Positions 43,901-54,731 of a DNA stretch of 64,000 nt are shown one piece after another. Both the position numbers and the translations under genes were made by a program. Within the stretch, counting starts at the first letter, position 1; the number at the start of each line of letters is the position of its first letter. Origin of the DNA: Crambe crambe (Eukaryota > Porifera > Demospongiae > Poecilosclerida > Crambeidae); assembly GCA_963924555.1 (NCBI GenBank), contig OZ004586.1, positions 2,252,501-2,316,500 of the forward strand, in the 5' to 3' direction. The notes under the pieces are model-generated. The model was not told where the DNA came from and ran no database searches. It saw nothing but the letters and a program-made list of their open reading frames with translations.

Positions 43901-44078
43901 ATTGTTGTTTCCTCGTGCTATTATGGGGCACAGTTGACTTATGTGGTGACTCTGCATGTTTCTCTAGGAGGAGAAGTTGTTGCCTACTTACCAGGAGTTG
44001 TATGACATAGTATTGACTGGAGATGGTGACATGTCAGTGATATTGGACATACTCAAATCCATACCATCAACGATATAG
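40993..44078 (+). CDS. NT5C3: cytosolic pyrimidine 5'-nucleotidase III (UMPH-1 family)
   Basis: The ten exons are 40993-41109, 41170-41239, 41305-41351, 41447-41490, 41889-41930, 41994-42083, 42150-42226, 42737-42924, 43219-43329 and 43968-44078. All phases agree and 897 bp encode 298 aa, the usual family length. It is an HAD-superfamily phosphatase that removes the 5'-phosphate from pyrimidine nucleoside monophosphates. HAD motif I is 'VISDFDMTLT' (nucleophile Asp43, acid Asp45). Motif II is 'VILSAGIAD' (about 155-163) and motif IV 'LLLGDSLGDPQM' (about 231-242). 'REVDP' and 'EWYSQAHQTMVE' are also family landmarks. NT5C3A and NT5C3B cannot be separated from this sequence. Donors GTGATT (exon 1) and GTTAGA (exon 5) are off consensus, but phase and homology require them. 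Confidence 0.92.
41540..41756. repeat. minisatellite 'tcctgaatgtatcctgaatg'
   Basis: Six units of 36-39 bp, each with 'gtcctgataatagtatcctg' and 'aatgtatcctga', lie in NT5C3 intron 4. Confidence 0.95.
43085..43195. repeat. dispersed 'aaggac' family copy
   Basis: 'gggacctctgatatgaaaga' and 'aaaataacctccaaaggac' match the interspersed family noted at 21,369. It lies in NT5C3 intron 8, ending at the acceptor tract of exon 9. Confidence 0.55.
43617..43910. repeat. dispersed 'aaggac' family copy with inner palindrome
   Basis: It starts 'cagcagaacctctg', contains 'tcctttgtagagaggttgtc' and ends 'tgagaggttcca'. Inside lies an inverted pair 'cacaccaatagtcataatgt' / 'cattgcgacaattcggtgtg' with 'acacaaaaatgcattttggtgtg' at the centre. 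It lies in NT5C3 intron 9. Confidence 0.6.
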
Positions 44079-44137
44079 CTAATCAAAGTACCATCATAGT
44101 TTTAAGTGATCTGAATTTTTTTATATTATTTTTTTAA

Positions 44138-44143
44138 AATAAA
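44138..44143 (+). terminator. AATAAA polyadenylation signal
   Basis: A canonical AATAAA lies 60 bp after the NT5C3-like stop codon. Confidence 0.6.
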
Positions 44144-44378
44144 GGAAAATTGGCACTGCTCCAACTGATTATAACTAGCTAGCTATACACTGACCACAAA
44201 CATGAATAAGTGAAGACAATTCCACGACAAAAGAAGTTATCTTTGTGTAATAGCTAAGTATATAGCTATAGAACATTACAAGAGTAATACATGTAGCTAG
44301 AACATTAATTTTGACATGAAAAGAACAAAAAAATGGAGAGGAAATGCGACACAAATTATAGCCTATAAGGAAATGTAG

Positions 44379-47300
44379 CTAACTATAATCAGCTCGATAC
44401 TTTTCCCTCTTATCTGCTGCCATAAAGAGTTCCTTGTCTTCATCTTCTGTAACATTTTCTCTTATAACCTCATATCCATTAAGTCTGTGGCGAACGGTGC
44501 TCAACTTTTGAAACAGTTTCGACTTTCGAAATAGCTTTAAACTTTGAAGTATCTTGCTCCTGTTGCCCACTTTGTAAAGGAAGTGAAGAAAAACTATTAG
44601 GAGTAGCGTAAAAATGGCTGAACTCAACAAGAAGATATAAGCCCCAAGAAAGATGGATGGAAATACTAAATAAAATTGAATTATTAGCCAGTAGTTAGCC
44701 ATGAAGAGAGTGTCTGTCAATCCAATCAAAAGATTTTTGAATGGGCGTAAAACATTTTGTATGAAGACAAATAGCATAATGATGATGAAATGAACCACGA
44801 GCATCTCTCTTGTGTCAGTTCCCTGTAGAGCACCATTGACTACAAAGAGGGTGATGGTAATCCAGAGACGAAGTCCAAACCAGAACCTCCACTTATCCTT
44901 GAAAGGACCACCATAAGCATCGATGAAGGGCTTGAATTTGTTGACTAGTTTGAACCTCATGAAGCAGTAAGAGAAGGTGACGAGAATGGTGTAAGGAATC
45001 AGAAACAGTACAACGAACGCTGTAGCAAGGAATAGATAGAAACCGTGTACACCTTGGCCATAAGCTTCACCACTGTAATACCATACTGTCTGCTCACTAA
45101 TATCAGAATAACTACCACCATGATAATAAGTTATCGATCGTAGCGTAGAAACACTGAAAACATCAATTACAGTCCGTAGTATTTTGGAATAAGAGAGATA
45201 GAACAAAGTGGCCAGAACCTGCACTGATGATTTTGATATGAGATTGGAGATCTTGACTGAATATTTTGATATGATGATCATCCCAATGATAATGCTCCAT
45301 AGATACACCGGAAATATAAACTGGAATCCTACTCTAGCAGTAGTAGTCATTCCCTTATAGAAGCAGAGTGGAAAACCAAGATCAAGATTGAGTAGTGCAA
45401 TTATAATACGAAAGAATGCTAAATATGGTCCGTGGTAATCACGTATTAGATAGTCCATTGATAAACTTAGTATGTTGGCATAGAATATGACTCCATTGAT
45501 AGTGCCTGTGGCTACAGTGAGACGTAATGCAAAGAGAAGCACCACTAGAATGAGTCCGGCTATAGCATACATTAAGAGAGTGAGGAGATAGAGATCAGTA
45601 CAGTTGTCATAGCAGACATCAGATCCAAATACTGCACTATAATTCTCCTTGCACTGACCACACAAGATTCCAGTGCGGTTGTTGAGGCAGGAGACATCTG
45701 TAATCGAGTCATCCAGAATAAAATCTTGATGACTGAAATCACAGTAATTGGGAGGGCAGAACTTGTTAATCCAGAGTACATTACCATTGTTACTGAGCAG
45801 AAAACCAGTCCAATAATATTTTGGACTTGTGAGCATCAGCGTATCAATATTGCAAATATAACCTTGCTCTTGTAATAGCAGTACACAATCACATTTCCCT
45901 TGCGTAAGATTGAAACCAAAGGGACAGTTTGGCTTCACCTGCATCTCAATAACTGGTGTTGACAGCATGTACAGTTCAATATTAGAAATCACAACCAGAA
46001 AACAGTGTATGATGCTGTCGTAATAAAATCTGAAGGATAAAGTCGAATTGGTTTGGTTCAGCGTCGTTTCCCAATATTTAGAATCAACAGGCCTATGGTT
46101 GGTACAATCAATCACGTCATGTTCGTTATTAGTCGAGTAAAGGAAGGATAAAGCTGCCTGCCCTGGATAGCAGGTTTTTCTCATAGGATCACTTCTGACA
46201 AAATAAAGATAATCGATAAACCTGCACGTCCATGGCTGCCTGTATAGCTGCATACAGATTCCATTAGAAAGTGAAGTATACTTGTCAAAGTCATCCATTT
46301 CTTTAATGGTTGTATTAATGAGTTCAGTATACATATAGACACTCCCTGTGAACCGATTTCCTTCGAATCCGAACTTTGGTGAGAGTAGACTTCCCTTAAA
46401 AAACCACTGAGGTGCAAATATAGAATTCTTAATTCCGGTACGATTATCCCTGTTGTCCATAAACCTGAGAGATATTAATAGATCGGGTATATTGATAGAC
46501 AAACAATCATCGACGGGTACCAATTGTATTGAGGATGTGCCAGTAACACCTCTACTGATATAACTGGGTGCATATATGGCACTGCCTTCATAGGCTGTAT
46601 TATTGGCAAATGTGGCTGTCAAGGGCTCTTGTAGAAACAGAATCGAAGCACTATCCAGTCTAATTCCTCCACCTTGAAAGGCATGGCCATCACTGATGGT
46701 TAAATATCCCGAAATTGTGAGGTTACTCGATACGACATCAATAACAGATCCACCGCCATTATCAGCAAAGTAGTTAATACCACTCATGGTGACATTTTTA
46801 ACATTCACCAAGGTCATGAGACCATTGGAAACTTGGCGTCGTAGTTTATCTTCATAATGGTTGCCATTCATACGTATATATTCCATCTTTAAATATAAAT
46901 GTCCATTATCGGTCAGTTCATCTAGAAAAAAATTCTGAGCATATAACAGATACCAGAAGTAATGATTTATGTCGTCGTTGAAGTAAAAGTTATAGCTGTA
47001 CTGTAACGTGTTGTTACACCAGATCACTTTCTTCATCTCGACTTCGTGGGAGATTTTCCCCGAGAATTTCAAAATTCGAAATATTGCATTACCATCAGTC
47101 AACCCATTCCTATCTGCTGACGGGTACATGATGAATGAAGTACTTGATACTTCCAGGGGCTTAACAATATGATCAACTGAAGCATTGAAGGAGGGAGTCT
47201 CGTAAAATACCACGTCCAATGCCATTGTACCTGGAAGATCATTGTTGTCACGAGTCGCATGACTTTTGGCAACACAGAAGTCAAGAATATCCTTCAAAAG

Positions 47301-48243
47301 TGACATGAGAATCAGTTACACCATTTATGAACACTATAATCGCATTTGTATCTTTATTCTTCACTGCAAAATATCTCGGCTTTATCTTGATGTCCAGATT
47401 AACACGAAATTTCTGCTGTGTGATAAATAAAGTAAAACCTCTGATACCATTTGCTTCCACTTGGTCTGGTTTAAGATCAAGATGACGCTTGATGAAAAAT
47501 AAGTCCCCAGGACTGTAAGTCGGAACATTGAAATACTTTATTGCGTTGGATGTAATGCTGAGACTGCACTCAGAGCTTGGAGATAAATCAGTATCTGTAT
47601 AATACAGCAGTAAAGTAGCAGTGCCATGAGGATCTGATATCACAGAACTGATATTGCTCCGTCCACACAAGTTGATACCAATGATGGAATTTCGACTCAC
47701 TCGTTCACTTCCCAAAATATTATAGAGCTTTAGATCGTCACAGTGATTGAAGACTAGTGTCCCCACCACAGTGTCGTCAAAAGTCAAGAACTGCTTATCA
47801 TCAGTAACATACTTCCAAGATGATGATGGAAAAGTAATTTCACAATTTACGAACAAAGTTGAGCTCATAGTCAGATTAGTGACATTGAAGACTCCAAATC
47901 CCGATGTATATTCTTGGCTCTTATTAAATCCCGGGCCAGGGTTGCATAGAATTTGTACATAATAACTTCCATTCTTGGTTAATAACTCTGGTGAAGGGGC
48001 TATTGTTATGTTAGAGGTATTCTCCATCTGACAATATTGTTGCCGTCCTTCAATCGTGAAGGAGGACTGGTTGAGTAGGAGGTTGGTGTTGGGAGGGATA
48101 GTCCCACTAGGAGAACACAGGTACTTCATCAAACTTTGATCATCATTTATAAAGACTGCTTCAGCTGAACAGCTAGTAACTAGTATGCTCATTAATAGGA
48201 GTGCTAGCAAAGCTTGCAAGAGACTTAGCTTCTCCATTTTCAA
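44379..48243 (-). pseudogene. beta-helix ectodomain, multi-TM surface protein, one frameshift
   Basis: Two overlapping frames (48243-47281 and 47306-44379) together span about 1,290 aa without introns. The first begins with a signal peptide (MKMEKLSLLQALLALLLM) and shows repeating short hydrophobic/Asn-Ile-Thr strands typical of a right-handed beta-helix. The second continues with 'GGGIRL', 'NNTAYEGSAIYAPS' (polymorphic-membrane-protein style). Then comes a Cys-rich juxtamembrane segment ('NRTGILCGQCKENY', 'CYDNCTDLY'), about eight or nine membrane helices beginning 'LILVVLLFALRLTVATGTING', and a basic C-terminus. Reading switches frame at about 47,281-47,306 with no room for an intron, so one indel (real or an assembly error) is likely. 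Similar beta-helix/multi-TM proteins form large uncharacterised families in sponges. A surface or adhesion role is inference. Confidence 0.7.
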
Positions 48244-48628
48244 TAGCTAGTCATGTGACAAGATCTTATGATAATAGAATTTGTGCATGTGAGATAGCTC
48301 ATTGTTGCTTTTGCACAAAGTAAACGAATAAGCCAAACACCCACTCACATTATTCATTATTTAGCTCTACGCGCATGCGCGGTAGGATTGTTTTGAACAT
48401 GAATTTTTCCAGCGCCAGACTAAACTTCCAATCCACGCCACACCCACGATCGTCGCCCCGCCTCTTATGTGTGCCTTTGAATATTAGTGAAGTACAGCAT
48501 ATTACATGGCATCAGCTTTTTTTTTGGCCTTTTATGCTGTGAGCAATTCCCCCGTTTGACCATCTATGATTGTACCCATAATCTTACTGAAAAATCTTCT
48601 TCACACACTTACTCAGTTTTATTTTTTG

Positions 48629-49114
48629 TAGTCTCGCGGGCCGACCCTTTACCAACCCAAGGGAAGGGAAACGGTCAAACATTTCGTTCTGCACACTCAG
48701 CAAAATAGAAAGTGCTAATGATTTGCGTGCGTCACACTACGTCACATTATTGCGCGCATGGAATAGTGCTATATGCTGTATGCAGGTTAAAGAGCTTCTC
48801 TTCCACTTTCTGAGCTTGATCAGGCCCTGATGCCATGGATTTCAGCTAGCACTCACAGCACGATCTCTGCTGGGCTTTCCAAAGGCACAGTAGCTGCTGT
48901 GTAGTCTCAGCTCGTTCTCGATCGATCGCTGGTTTATGTCCGAATGACTAAACTTACCTACACGCTAATTTATTCTCATAGCTTTGAGGTTATTTTACAC
49001 TGAATTAATTATCGGTCCAAGAAATTCCTGGACCGGTAGAACGAAACGCCCATGCGAGTTTGACCAGACCCTTTCCCTTCCCTTGGGTTGGTAAAGGGTC
49101 GGCCCGCGAGACTA
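48629..49114. mobile_element. Mutator-like MITE, copy 2 (486 bp)
   Basis: It has the same ends as copy 1 (TAGTCTCGCGGGCCGACCC... inverse) and a perfect 9-bp target duplication, tattttttg, at 48,620-48,628 and 49,115-49,123. The TIR is about 45 bp before the arms diverge. No coding content is seen. Confidence 0.9.
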
Positions 49115-49297
49115 TATTTTTTGAATGCCATTTTATATAGTGTGCATAGCTATATATTGTAGGACCTTTGTTGAGAAGTTTGTCCTCCTTCATGGAGGTT
49201 CCATTGTTGTTTCCTCATACTATGGGGCACCGTCATGTGCAGGTTTCTCTATAGGAGAAATTGTTGCTTAGCTCACTACCTGGTGATATTGGGACCT

Positions 49298-50046
49298 ATA
49301 GACCATTTTTTGTCGGGGGTGTGTAGTCACATGATACCGTAGACGGTATGATGATCCTTACCTAAAAATCGTTCTTATATGTAGGGCGGAAGCTTCGAAG
49401 CTGGCTAGCTGTATTGAAGAATGCCTTCTAGTTGCTGTACAATAGGCTGCACTAAGCAGTACAGCAAAGAAAAAGGACAGATTCCTATCAATTAAAATCT
49501 CCAAACTGGATACTTGGCCACTTAAACATCATCAATCCAGGTACCACAGTACCATATGGATCAGGCAAGTCTTCTTTGTCAATCTTGAGCTTTTCAGCAT
49601 ACCTTCTTTCTAGAGAAGTACAATAGGATCGCGTAAAATGCTCTGGTACAGCCATCTATAGCTTGCTGTCTGAAAATAGTATTACTTTTCTATTAGGCCA
49701 GTATTAATGATATTCATGTTTCTGGTCAACCGCCCGCATTGGAAAATTGGCACCGCTCCAGAAGCCATTATTGTATTAATTATACAGCTATTCAGCTGAG
49801 CTTTGTGGCTAGAAAAATGGACATTTTTTACATTGATAATAATGGTATAATGGATAATAACTACCGCCCGCCCGCATGGTTGTGAGGAAAAATCCTGACC
49901 AGAAACATGAATGTCATTAACACTGGCCTTAGCTGCCATTGTTTCTTGCCCTACGCAACATGCGACTAGCGCGCGCCCTAGCTAATCGCGTGGGTGGGTC
50001 TATCATGTGAGCTTATGAGTCACACCCCCGACAAAAATGGTCTATA
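49298..50046. mobile_element. TIR element 'tatagaccatttttgtcggg' (749 bp) with nested palindrome
   Basis: Ends TATAGACCATTTTTTGTCGG and its inverse bound the element, with a TA or TATA target overlap. Inside, 49,696-49,931 form a second inverted repeat ('ggccagtattaatgatattc' and its inverse, 'catgtttctggtca') with GCGGGCGG blocks. That looks like another MITE inserted into the first. No gene is seen. Confidence 0.75.
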
Positions 50047-50047
50047 C

Positions 50048-50325
50048 TACAGGGGTGGATCCACTGATTTTAGGATTGGGGGGGGGGGGGGGGGGGGGGG
50101 GGGGCAAAAGGAATGGTGCGTTTGCACGCTGGAAAACCATACCCACTATTACAAGATCATATTGAATACAAATAGTTTCCTTCATATACTTCTTGTAAGT
50201 CGAGTGTGTCTGAGATGCTTGTGTCTTTTTTCAATCTCAAGCATGCTAAGAGTTTAATTGCATAGTAATTAAATCATGTTACACAATTCTAAGTTCTCAT
50301 TGGGGGGGGGGGCAGTTGCCCCTCT

Positions 50326-50357
<32 letters not shown>

Positions 50358-50373
50358 TGGAGCCTCCCCTGTA
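50048..50373. mobile_element. MITE with internal poly-G and poly-C tracts
   Basis: Inverted ends 'tacaggggtggatcca' and 'tggagcctcccctgta' match the family at 13,942. A G run at 50,078-50,104 and a C run at 50,328-50,356 face each other as extended inverted arms. It starts two bases after the preceding element ends. Confidence 0.65.
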
Positions 50374-50615
50374 CTAAATTCATCAACAATAGCTAAATCA
50401 CGTTTCAAAATGGTCTGAAATTTTTTTTTATCATAACGATGATAATTCCATGAAAAAATAAAAGTACCTTCAAACCTCAAAGTGGGTCCATTTATATAGC
50501 AGAAGCAGGGTGCTTAACATGAGTGAAACTATGACATTGTTCAATAAGCATGGCATTATGGAATCATGCATGCATATATGCAGATGAGCTGAAATTATCA
50601 AAAACATGCTATCAA

Positions 50616-50945
50616 TCATGGATTTCTCTTGACTCTGACATGGTCATGGGATGTATCATCAGGTTGTTCTTGTGGAGAAAACATTACGCCAGCCAATAAA
50701 CGCCCAGCCTCCAGTAAGACAAAAACATAAACCATGCCCATCAAAAGAAGAAGAAGGACCACATAAAAAAAAATTGACTTCCAGTTTTTGTGGAGTTGGC
50801 GTGATCTCTCCAGTTCCCTCTGACTCACAGGCTTACTACGGAATTTGGGCTTCAATCGGCGTTCCTCATTTCTTCCTAGCTTTTTCCTGTAGTTGTCCAC
50901 AGGGTTTTTATACGCGTTTCCACTTCCAACACCTTTCTTCCCCAT
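50616..50945 (-). CDS. TRIQK-like small membrane protein
   Basis: The single exon encodes 109 aa. The N-terminal half is basic with 'NPVDNYRKKLGRNEERRLKPK', matching the order 'PVDQYRK..GK.....KP' of the TRIQK family (triple QxxK/R motif; small ER-membrane proteins). The Gln residues of the named motif are largely replaced here. Residues about 56-79 form one membrane helix (SIFFYVVLLLLLMGMVYVFVL), followed by a short tail of about 28 residues. The start MGKKG agrees with family N-termini. It is divergent from NAT1, with 164 bp between the start codons. Confidence 0.6.
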   Translation of the reverse strand: MGKKGVGSGNAYKNPVDNYRKKLGRNEERRLKPKFRSKPVSQRELERSRQLHKNWKSIFFYVVLLLLLMGMVYVFVLLEAGRLLAGVMFSPQEQPDDTSHDHVRVKRNP

Positions 50946-51109
50946 AACATAAGATGAACTTTGAACTTTGGGTTGCGCATGCGCAGACTAATCATGCTCC
51001 ACCCATATAGATTGTATATGCTCCACCCATCCTACAGCAATATTTTTGTGCATCAACTTTGAACTTTGAAGTTTTATTATTTTTCATTTGAAAAAAAGTT
51101 ATTGTGACC

Positions 51110-52393
51110 ATGCTCTCCGTGGAAGAAGCCGTATCGTTCGTTACTGATACATTGAATATCGCTTCTCCGCTGGAGAAGAAGGCTGAAAACCCAAGCCTCC
51201 TGCTTGAGGAGATCATTAAGAGATTCCAAGCCAACATTCCCTGGCAAAGTGTGTCCCTGGTTGCTGTCAAACCAAACCTCAGACATAAGTATTTACTTAA
51301 AGTAGTTAACATTGTGGTTTAATGGTAGTCTGGCGTCACCAGCCCAGCTTTTACTTTTCTTCCCTGTCCCCCCCCCCCCAAAAAGAAGAAAAGCTGGTCT
51401 GGCGACTCCAGACTAGTTTAATGGTAGCGGGGGAAAAAGAGGCTGGGTTCGAGGCTAACCAATCTACTTGATTGTTTCACAGATTTTATTGTCTTTCAAA
51501 TAGCAGGCTGGTTGAACAGAGATGCAAATTTCCATCAATACAGTAATGATGCTGTTTAGAACTCCTTTCTCGGTAATGAAATATCTCTTGGCTCTAACCT
51601 ATACAAATTCCTAATCAGCCCACATAAACCCTTTCTTGTTCAGAGGGCAAGAACAGCTCCGATACATTTTAAATTTAGATCAATTTTCACCCACAGGCCC
51701 ACTCTTGAAGAAATTAAGAAAAACGTTCTTTCTGGTCGGGGTGGTCTCTGCTATACTCTTAATGTGTTCATGAAATCTCTTCTTGAAGTCCTTGATTATA
51801 ATGTGCACTACATCTCTGGCGATGCCAGATATCCAAACAGCCACATTTTGGTCCTCCTCACAGATCTGAAAGTCCCCGGAGATAAACAATTAGTTGATGT
51901 AGGGCTAGGTGCACCCACTTTTACTTCTATTCCTTTAGACTTTGAGAATGAGTCGCCCATATACAAACAGTCATTTGCTGAGTATAAGTTTGTGTATGAG
52001 GGTGAAAAATTGGTACGATATCACAAGAAGAAATCAGCTGTGCTGCTCCCACCAATGAAAGAAGGAGAGAAAGAGTGGAGGGAATTTATAAATATTGATC
52101 TATTTCCAAGAGAACTTGGTTTTTTTGATGAAACAATGAACAAACTGTATGGCGACCCAAATAGCATGATTACCCCTTTCCACTCTTCTTTTAGAGTGGT
52201 CGCCTTTGGGGAGGGTTCAGTGGCTAAGTGTATTATCAAGGACACAAGTCTTTTGCTAGAGAATGGATCACACAATTTGGTAGAGGTGAAGCTTGGATCA
52301 GTTGAAGAGCTGTTGGAAAAAGTGAAGCAGAATATCCCTGTACTCAGGAGTGAGACGGAAAAGGCATTGGAGAACCTTGACTTTGTATTTTAA
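51110..52393 (+). CDS. arylamine N-acetyltransferase, copy 1
   Basis: Exons 51110-51288 and 51697-52393 join in phase 2, giving 876 bp and 291 aa, the normal NAT length. It transfers acetyl from acetyl-CoA to arylamine or hydrazine substrates in the cytosol. The catalytic triad is visible: Cys78 in 'SGRGGLCYTLN', His109 in 'PNSHILVLL' and Asp127 in 'LVDVGLGAP'. The following 'IPLDFE.ESPIY' is typical. The 408-bp intron carries an 89-bp MITE. NAT1 is the left member of a duplicated block. Its best relative is NAT3 at 55,795. The C-terminal part is less conserved than the triad region. Confidence 0.92.
51326..51414. mobile_element. 89-bp foldback MITE, 9-bp target duplication
   Basis: It starts TAGTCTGGCG and ends CCAGACTA, with inverted arms ('gcccagctttt', 'aaaagctggtc') around a C/A-rich centre. 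The direct repeat gtttaatgg lies at 51,317-51,325 and 51,415-51,423. The paralogous intron of NAT3 has the uninterrupted site 'gtgatccaatggtagc' at about 55,990-56,012. It shares TAGTCT...AGACTA ends and 9-bp duplication with the larger MULE-like MITEs. Confidence 0.9.
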
Positions 52394-52436
52394 AGATGGT
52401 GACACTATAGCCAAGTGTGTTACCAGACTACAGTAT

Positions 52437-53075
52437 AGCCTCGTTCCCAGGCTCTCAGTGAAACGGGAAATGTGGGGGCGGAAAGGAGAGCCTCCGGATC
52501 CCTCACATTCCGGGGTATTTGGATTCCCTCCGTACTTTCCCGTTTTTGATTTCATCATAATTATTATTTTGTCTAATCAGCGTTTTTTTGTGCAAGATGG
52601 CGAGTTCGTTTCTGAGAGTGTTTCTTCTAGCGTTTCTTCAAGCGATTCAAGTTCCCACTATTCGCAAGCGTTTTCTCATGCCCTGTCAATGCTTGGTTTA
52701 CCCGAACTGTTGCTGAAGGAAGAGCAGAAGCTGGCTATCCGAGCTGTATTTGATGGCAAGGATATGTTCGTGCCCCTGCTATCAAGGGATCTCCGCAAAG
52801 AAGATCTGGCCAGCTCTTTGAAGCTAGAAATGTTTGCAGTTGCCTTCTCCAAGGAAACTATTCTCCTCTTGCAAGCTTAACAGATGTGTGATGGGAAGGG
52901 GTCATCTGGAGCTAGCTCAGGGACATCCAGGAGTTTGTTGATCCTAAAAGCCCACTTCTATGATAATCCAGAACTGCTGAACAAGGCAATGGCTGCACTA
53001 GAAACCAGGCTCTCCTTTCCGCCCTCACATTTCCCGTTTCACTGAGAGCTAGCCTGGGAATTGGAACGAGGCTAC
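52437..53075 (+). mobile_element. TIR element carrying a broken RecQ-like helicase fragment
   Basis: Inverted ends 'cctcgttcccaggctctcag', 'tgaaacgggaaatgtg' and 'gcggaaaggagagcct' bound 640 bp. On the + strand about 52,590-52,790 reads 'SQAFSHALSMLGLPELLLKEE', then 'KLAIRAVFDGKDMFV'. This resembles the segment just before the Walker A motif of RecQ-type helicases carried by transposons in lower animals. At that point the frame changes to unrelated sequence and stops at 52,880, so the ATP-binding motif is missing. It is an internally deleted, non-autonomous copy. The target duplication is degenerate. Confidence 0.65.
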
Positions 53076-53087
53076 ACAGTACAGTAC

Positions 53088-53172
53088 AGTCTGGCGGCGC
53101 CGACCCTTTACCTCAATTTTTAGAACGACCTTGCAAGCGCAATGCAGCATGTAGTCACGCGCGGGCCAGACT
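53088..53172. repeat. short inverted repeat related to the MULE-like ends
   Basis: 'agtctggcggcgccgaccct' at the left is answered by the inverse 'cgcgggccagact' at the right. The 'gccgaccctttacc' word is shared with the 613-bp and 486-bp MITEs. Confidence 0.45.
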
Positions 53173-53254
53173 CTCACACGCGCGCGCAAGATTAAGCAGC
53201 ATAAAATAAGCTTTTTGCACATGCGCAGTACATGATAATGAATTGTATGATTAT

Positions 53255-54200
53255 TTATGATGCTTCGAAATTGAGATTAATATTCTGAATAGTTCCTTGT
53301 ATTTCTTTAATGCTAACAACTGGAAAATGCTCCTTTGCATACATCAGTAGTTCTTCATTCGATCCCAGCTTCACCACCATGAGTTCATGAGAATCATTCT
53401 CATGTAAAAGAACGGTATTTTTAATATATCTAGCTTGCAAACTTGGACCACTAAACAAACCGATCAACAGTGAGGAGTGGAACAGATTGGCAAGGATGTC
53501 ACTGCCACTATAAAGCTTGTCTGCTGCTTCATCAAAGAAAGCAAGCTCTCTAGGAGTGAGATCAAAGGAAAAGAACTCCTTCCATTCTTCATTTCCTTCT
53601 GTTTGCCACATTACAGCAGCTGATTTCTTCTTGTCGAACCGCACATACTTGCCATCTCTGTGGATGAATTTATAAGTTGCAAACGATTCGATATAAATTG
53701 GTGACTCATCTTCGAAGTCTAAAGGAATAGCAGAAAGTGTGGGGGCACCTAACCCTACATCCACCAAATGTTTATCTCCAGGGACTTTCAAATCCGTGAC
53801 TATTGTTACAATATGGCCGTCAGGAAGCACCACTGTACCAGAGACATGGTAGACACTGTAACCCAAAGATTCCAGAAGATATTTCATGAATACATTCAGA
53901 GTGTAGCAAAGTCCTCCGTGACTGGAAAGTACTTTTTCCTTGATTTCTTCAAGGGTGGGTCTGCAAGGTGTGCATTGCAGAAGAAGAAGATTAATATTTT
54001 TAATAGTCAGCTACACCTTACTTGCGCCTGAGGCTTTGTTTTTGCGAGACCAATGACACATTCTGCCAAGGAATGGTTCCATGAAATTTCCTTATCAGCT
54101 CTTCAAGCAAGAGGCTTGCATTTTCAGCTTTCTTCTCCAATGGAGAAGTTATCTATAGGGTGTCGGTAACGAAAGATACAGCTTCAGCTTCAGATAACAT
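53255..54200 (-). pseudogene. arylamine N-acetyltransferase, copy 2, premature stop
   Basis: Exon 1 (54022-54200, 179 bp, exactly as long as NAT1 exon 1) and exon 2 (53255-53960) join in phase 2 over a 61-bp intron. Exon 2 keeps the Cys ('SSHGGLCYTLN'), His ('LPDGHIVTIV') and Asp ('LVDVGLGAP') of the triad. It runs to a normal stop. Exon 1 starts MLSEAEAVSFVTDTL and then has an in-frame TAG at codon 16, where NAT1 has Asn. The orphan relative at 57,836 has AAG at this place, so the stop is probably a single A-to-T change. Without it the gene would be complete. It is either a recent pseudogene, a null allele or a base error. It is convergent with NAT1. Confidence 0.85.
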
Positions 54201-54696
54201 GGCCCTTACGTACACTTACCTGCTGGGGAGACTTCCGCTCCAGCCGGTGTCACAGTGTTATTAGTGAGCCTAAAGCGCATGCGCAAATATCCATGAACTT
54301 TGACCTCGACTATAACATGATCAGCAGTTCAGAATCATCTGGATCTGTATCTTGTGTTTGTGATGATTATGAGAGTAGAATCAGTGGCGTGTCTACAATT
54401 AAGAATTGTGTGATACTACACTGAAACTCCTTTTTAGTGAAGGGAGATGGACTTCACAAGCTATTACGATATACAGAACGACACAAAACATACAAAAAAA
54501 AAATCTAATTATGCACATCTTATGACTTTAACTAGCATAATGCTGAGTCCACAGTTTTGCTGTTTGGTCGTGTTTCTCACGTTCTGTGAGGTATTATCTT
54601 GCAATGCTACCCTCTGCAATGAAGAAAAGATCAGTTATTGGAAAGTAAAAACAAAAATGTCATATCACTAATATATGTACATTAGTAAGTAATTGA

Positions 54697-54731
<35 letters not shown>

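Noticed and set aside
49682..49939. 85-codon minus-strand frame
   Set aside because: It lies wholly inside the nested palindrome of a MITE, and both halves are the same sequence inverted.
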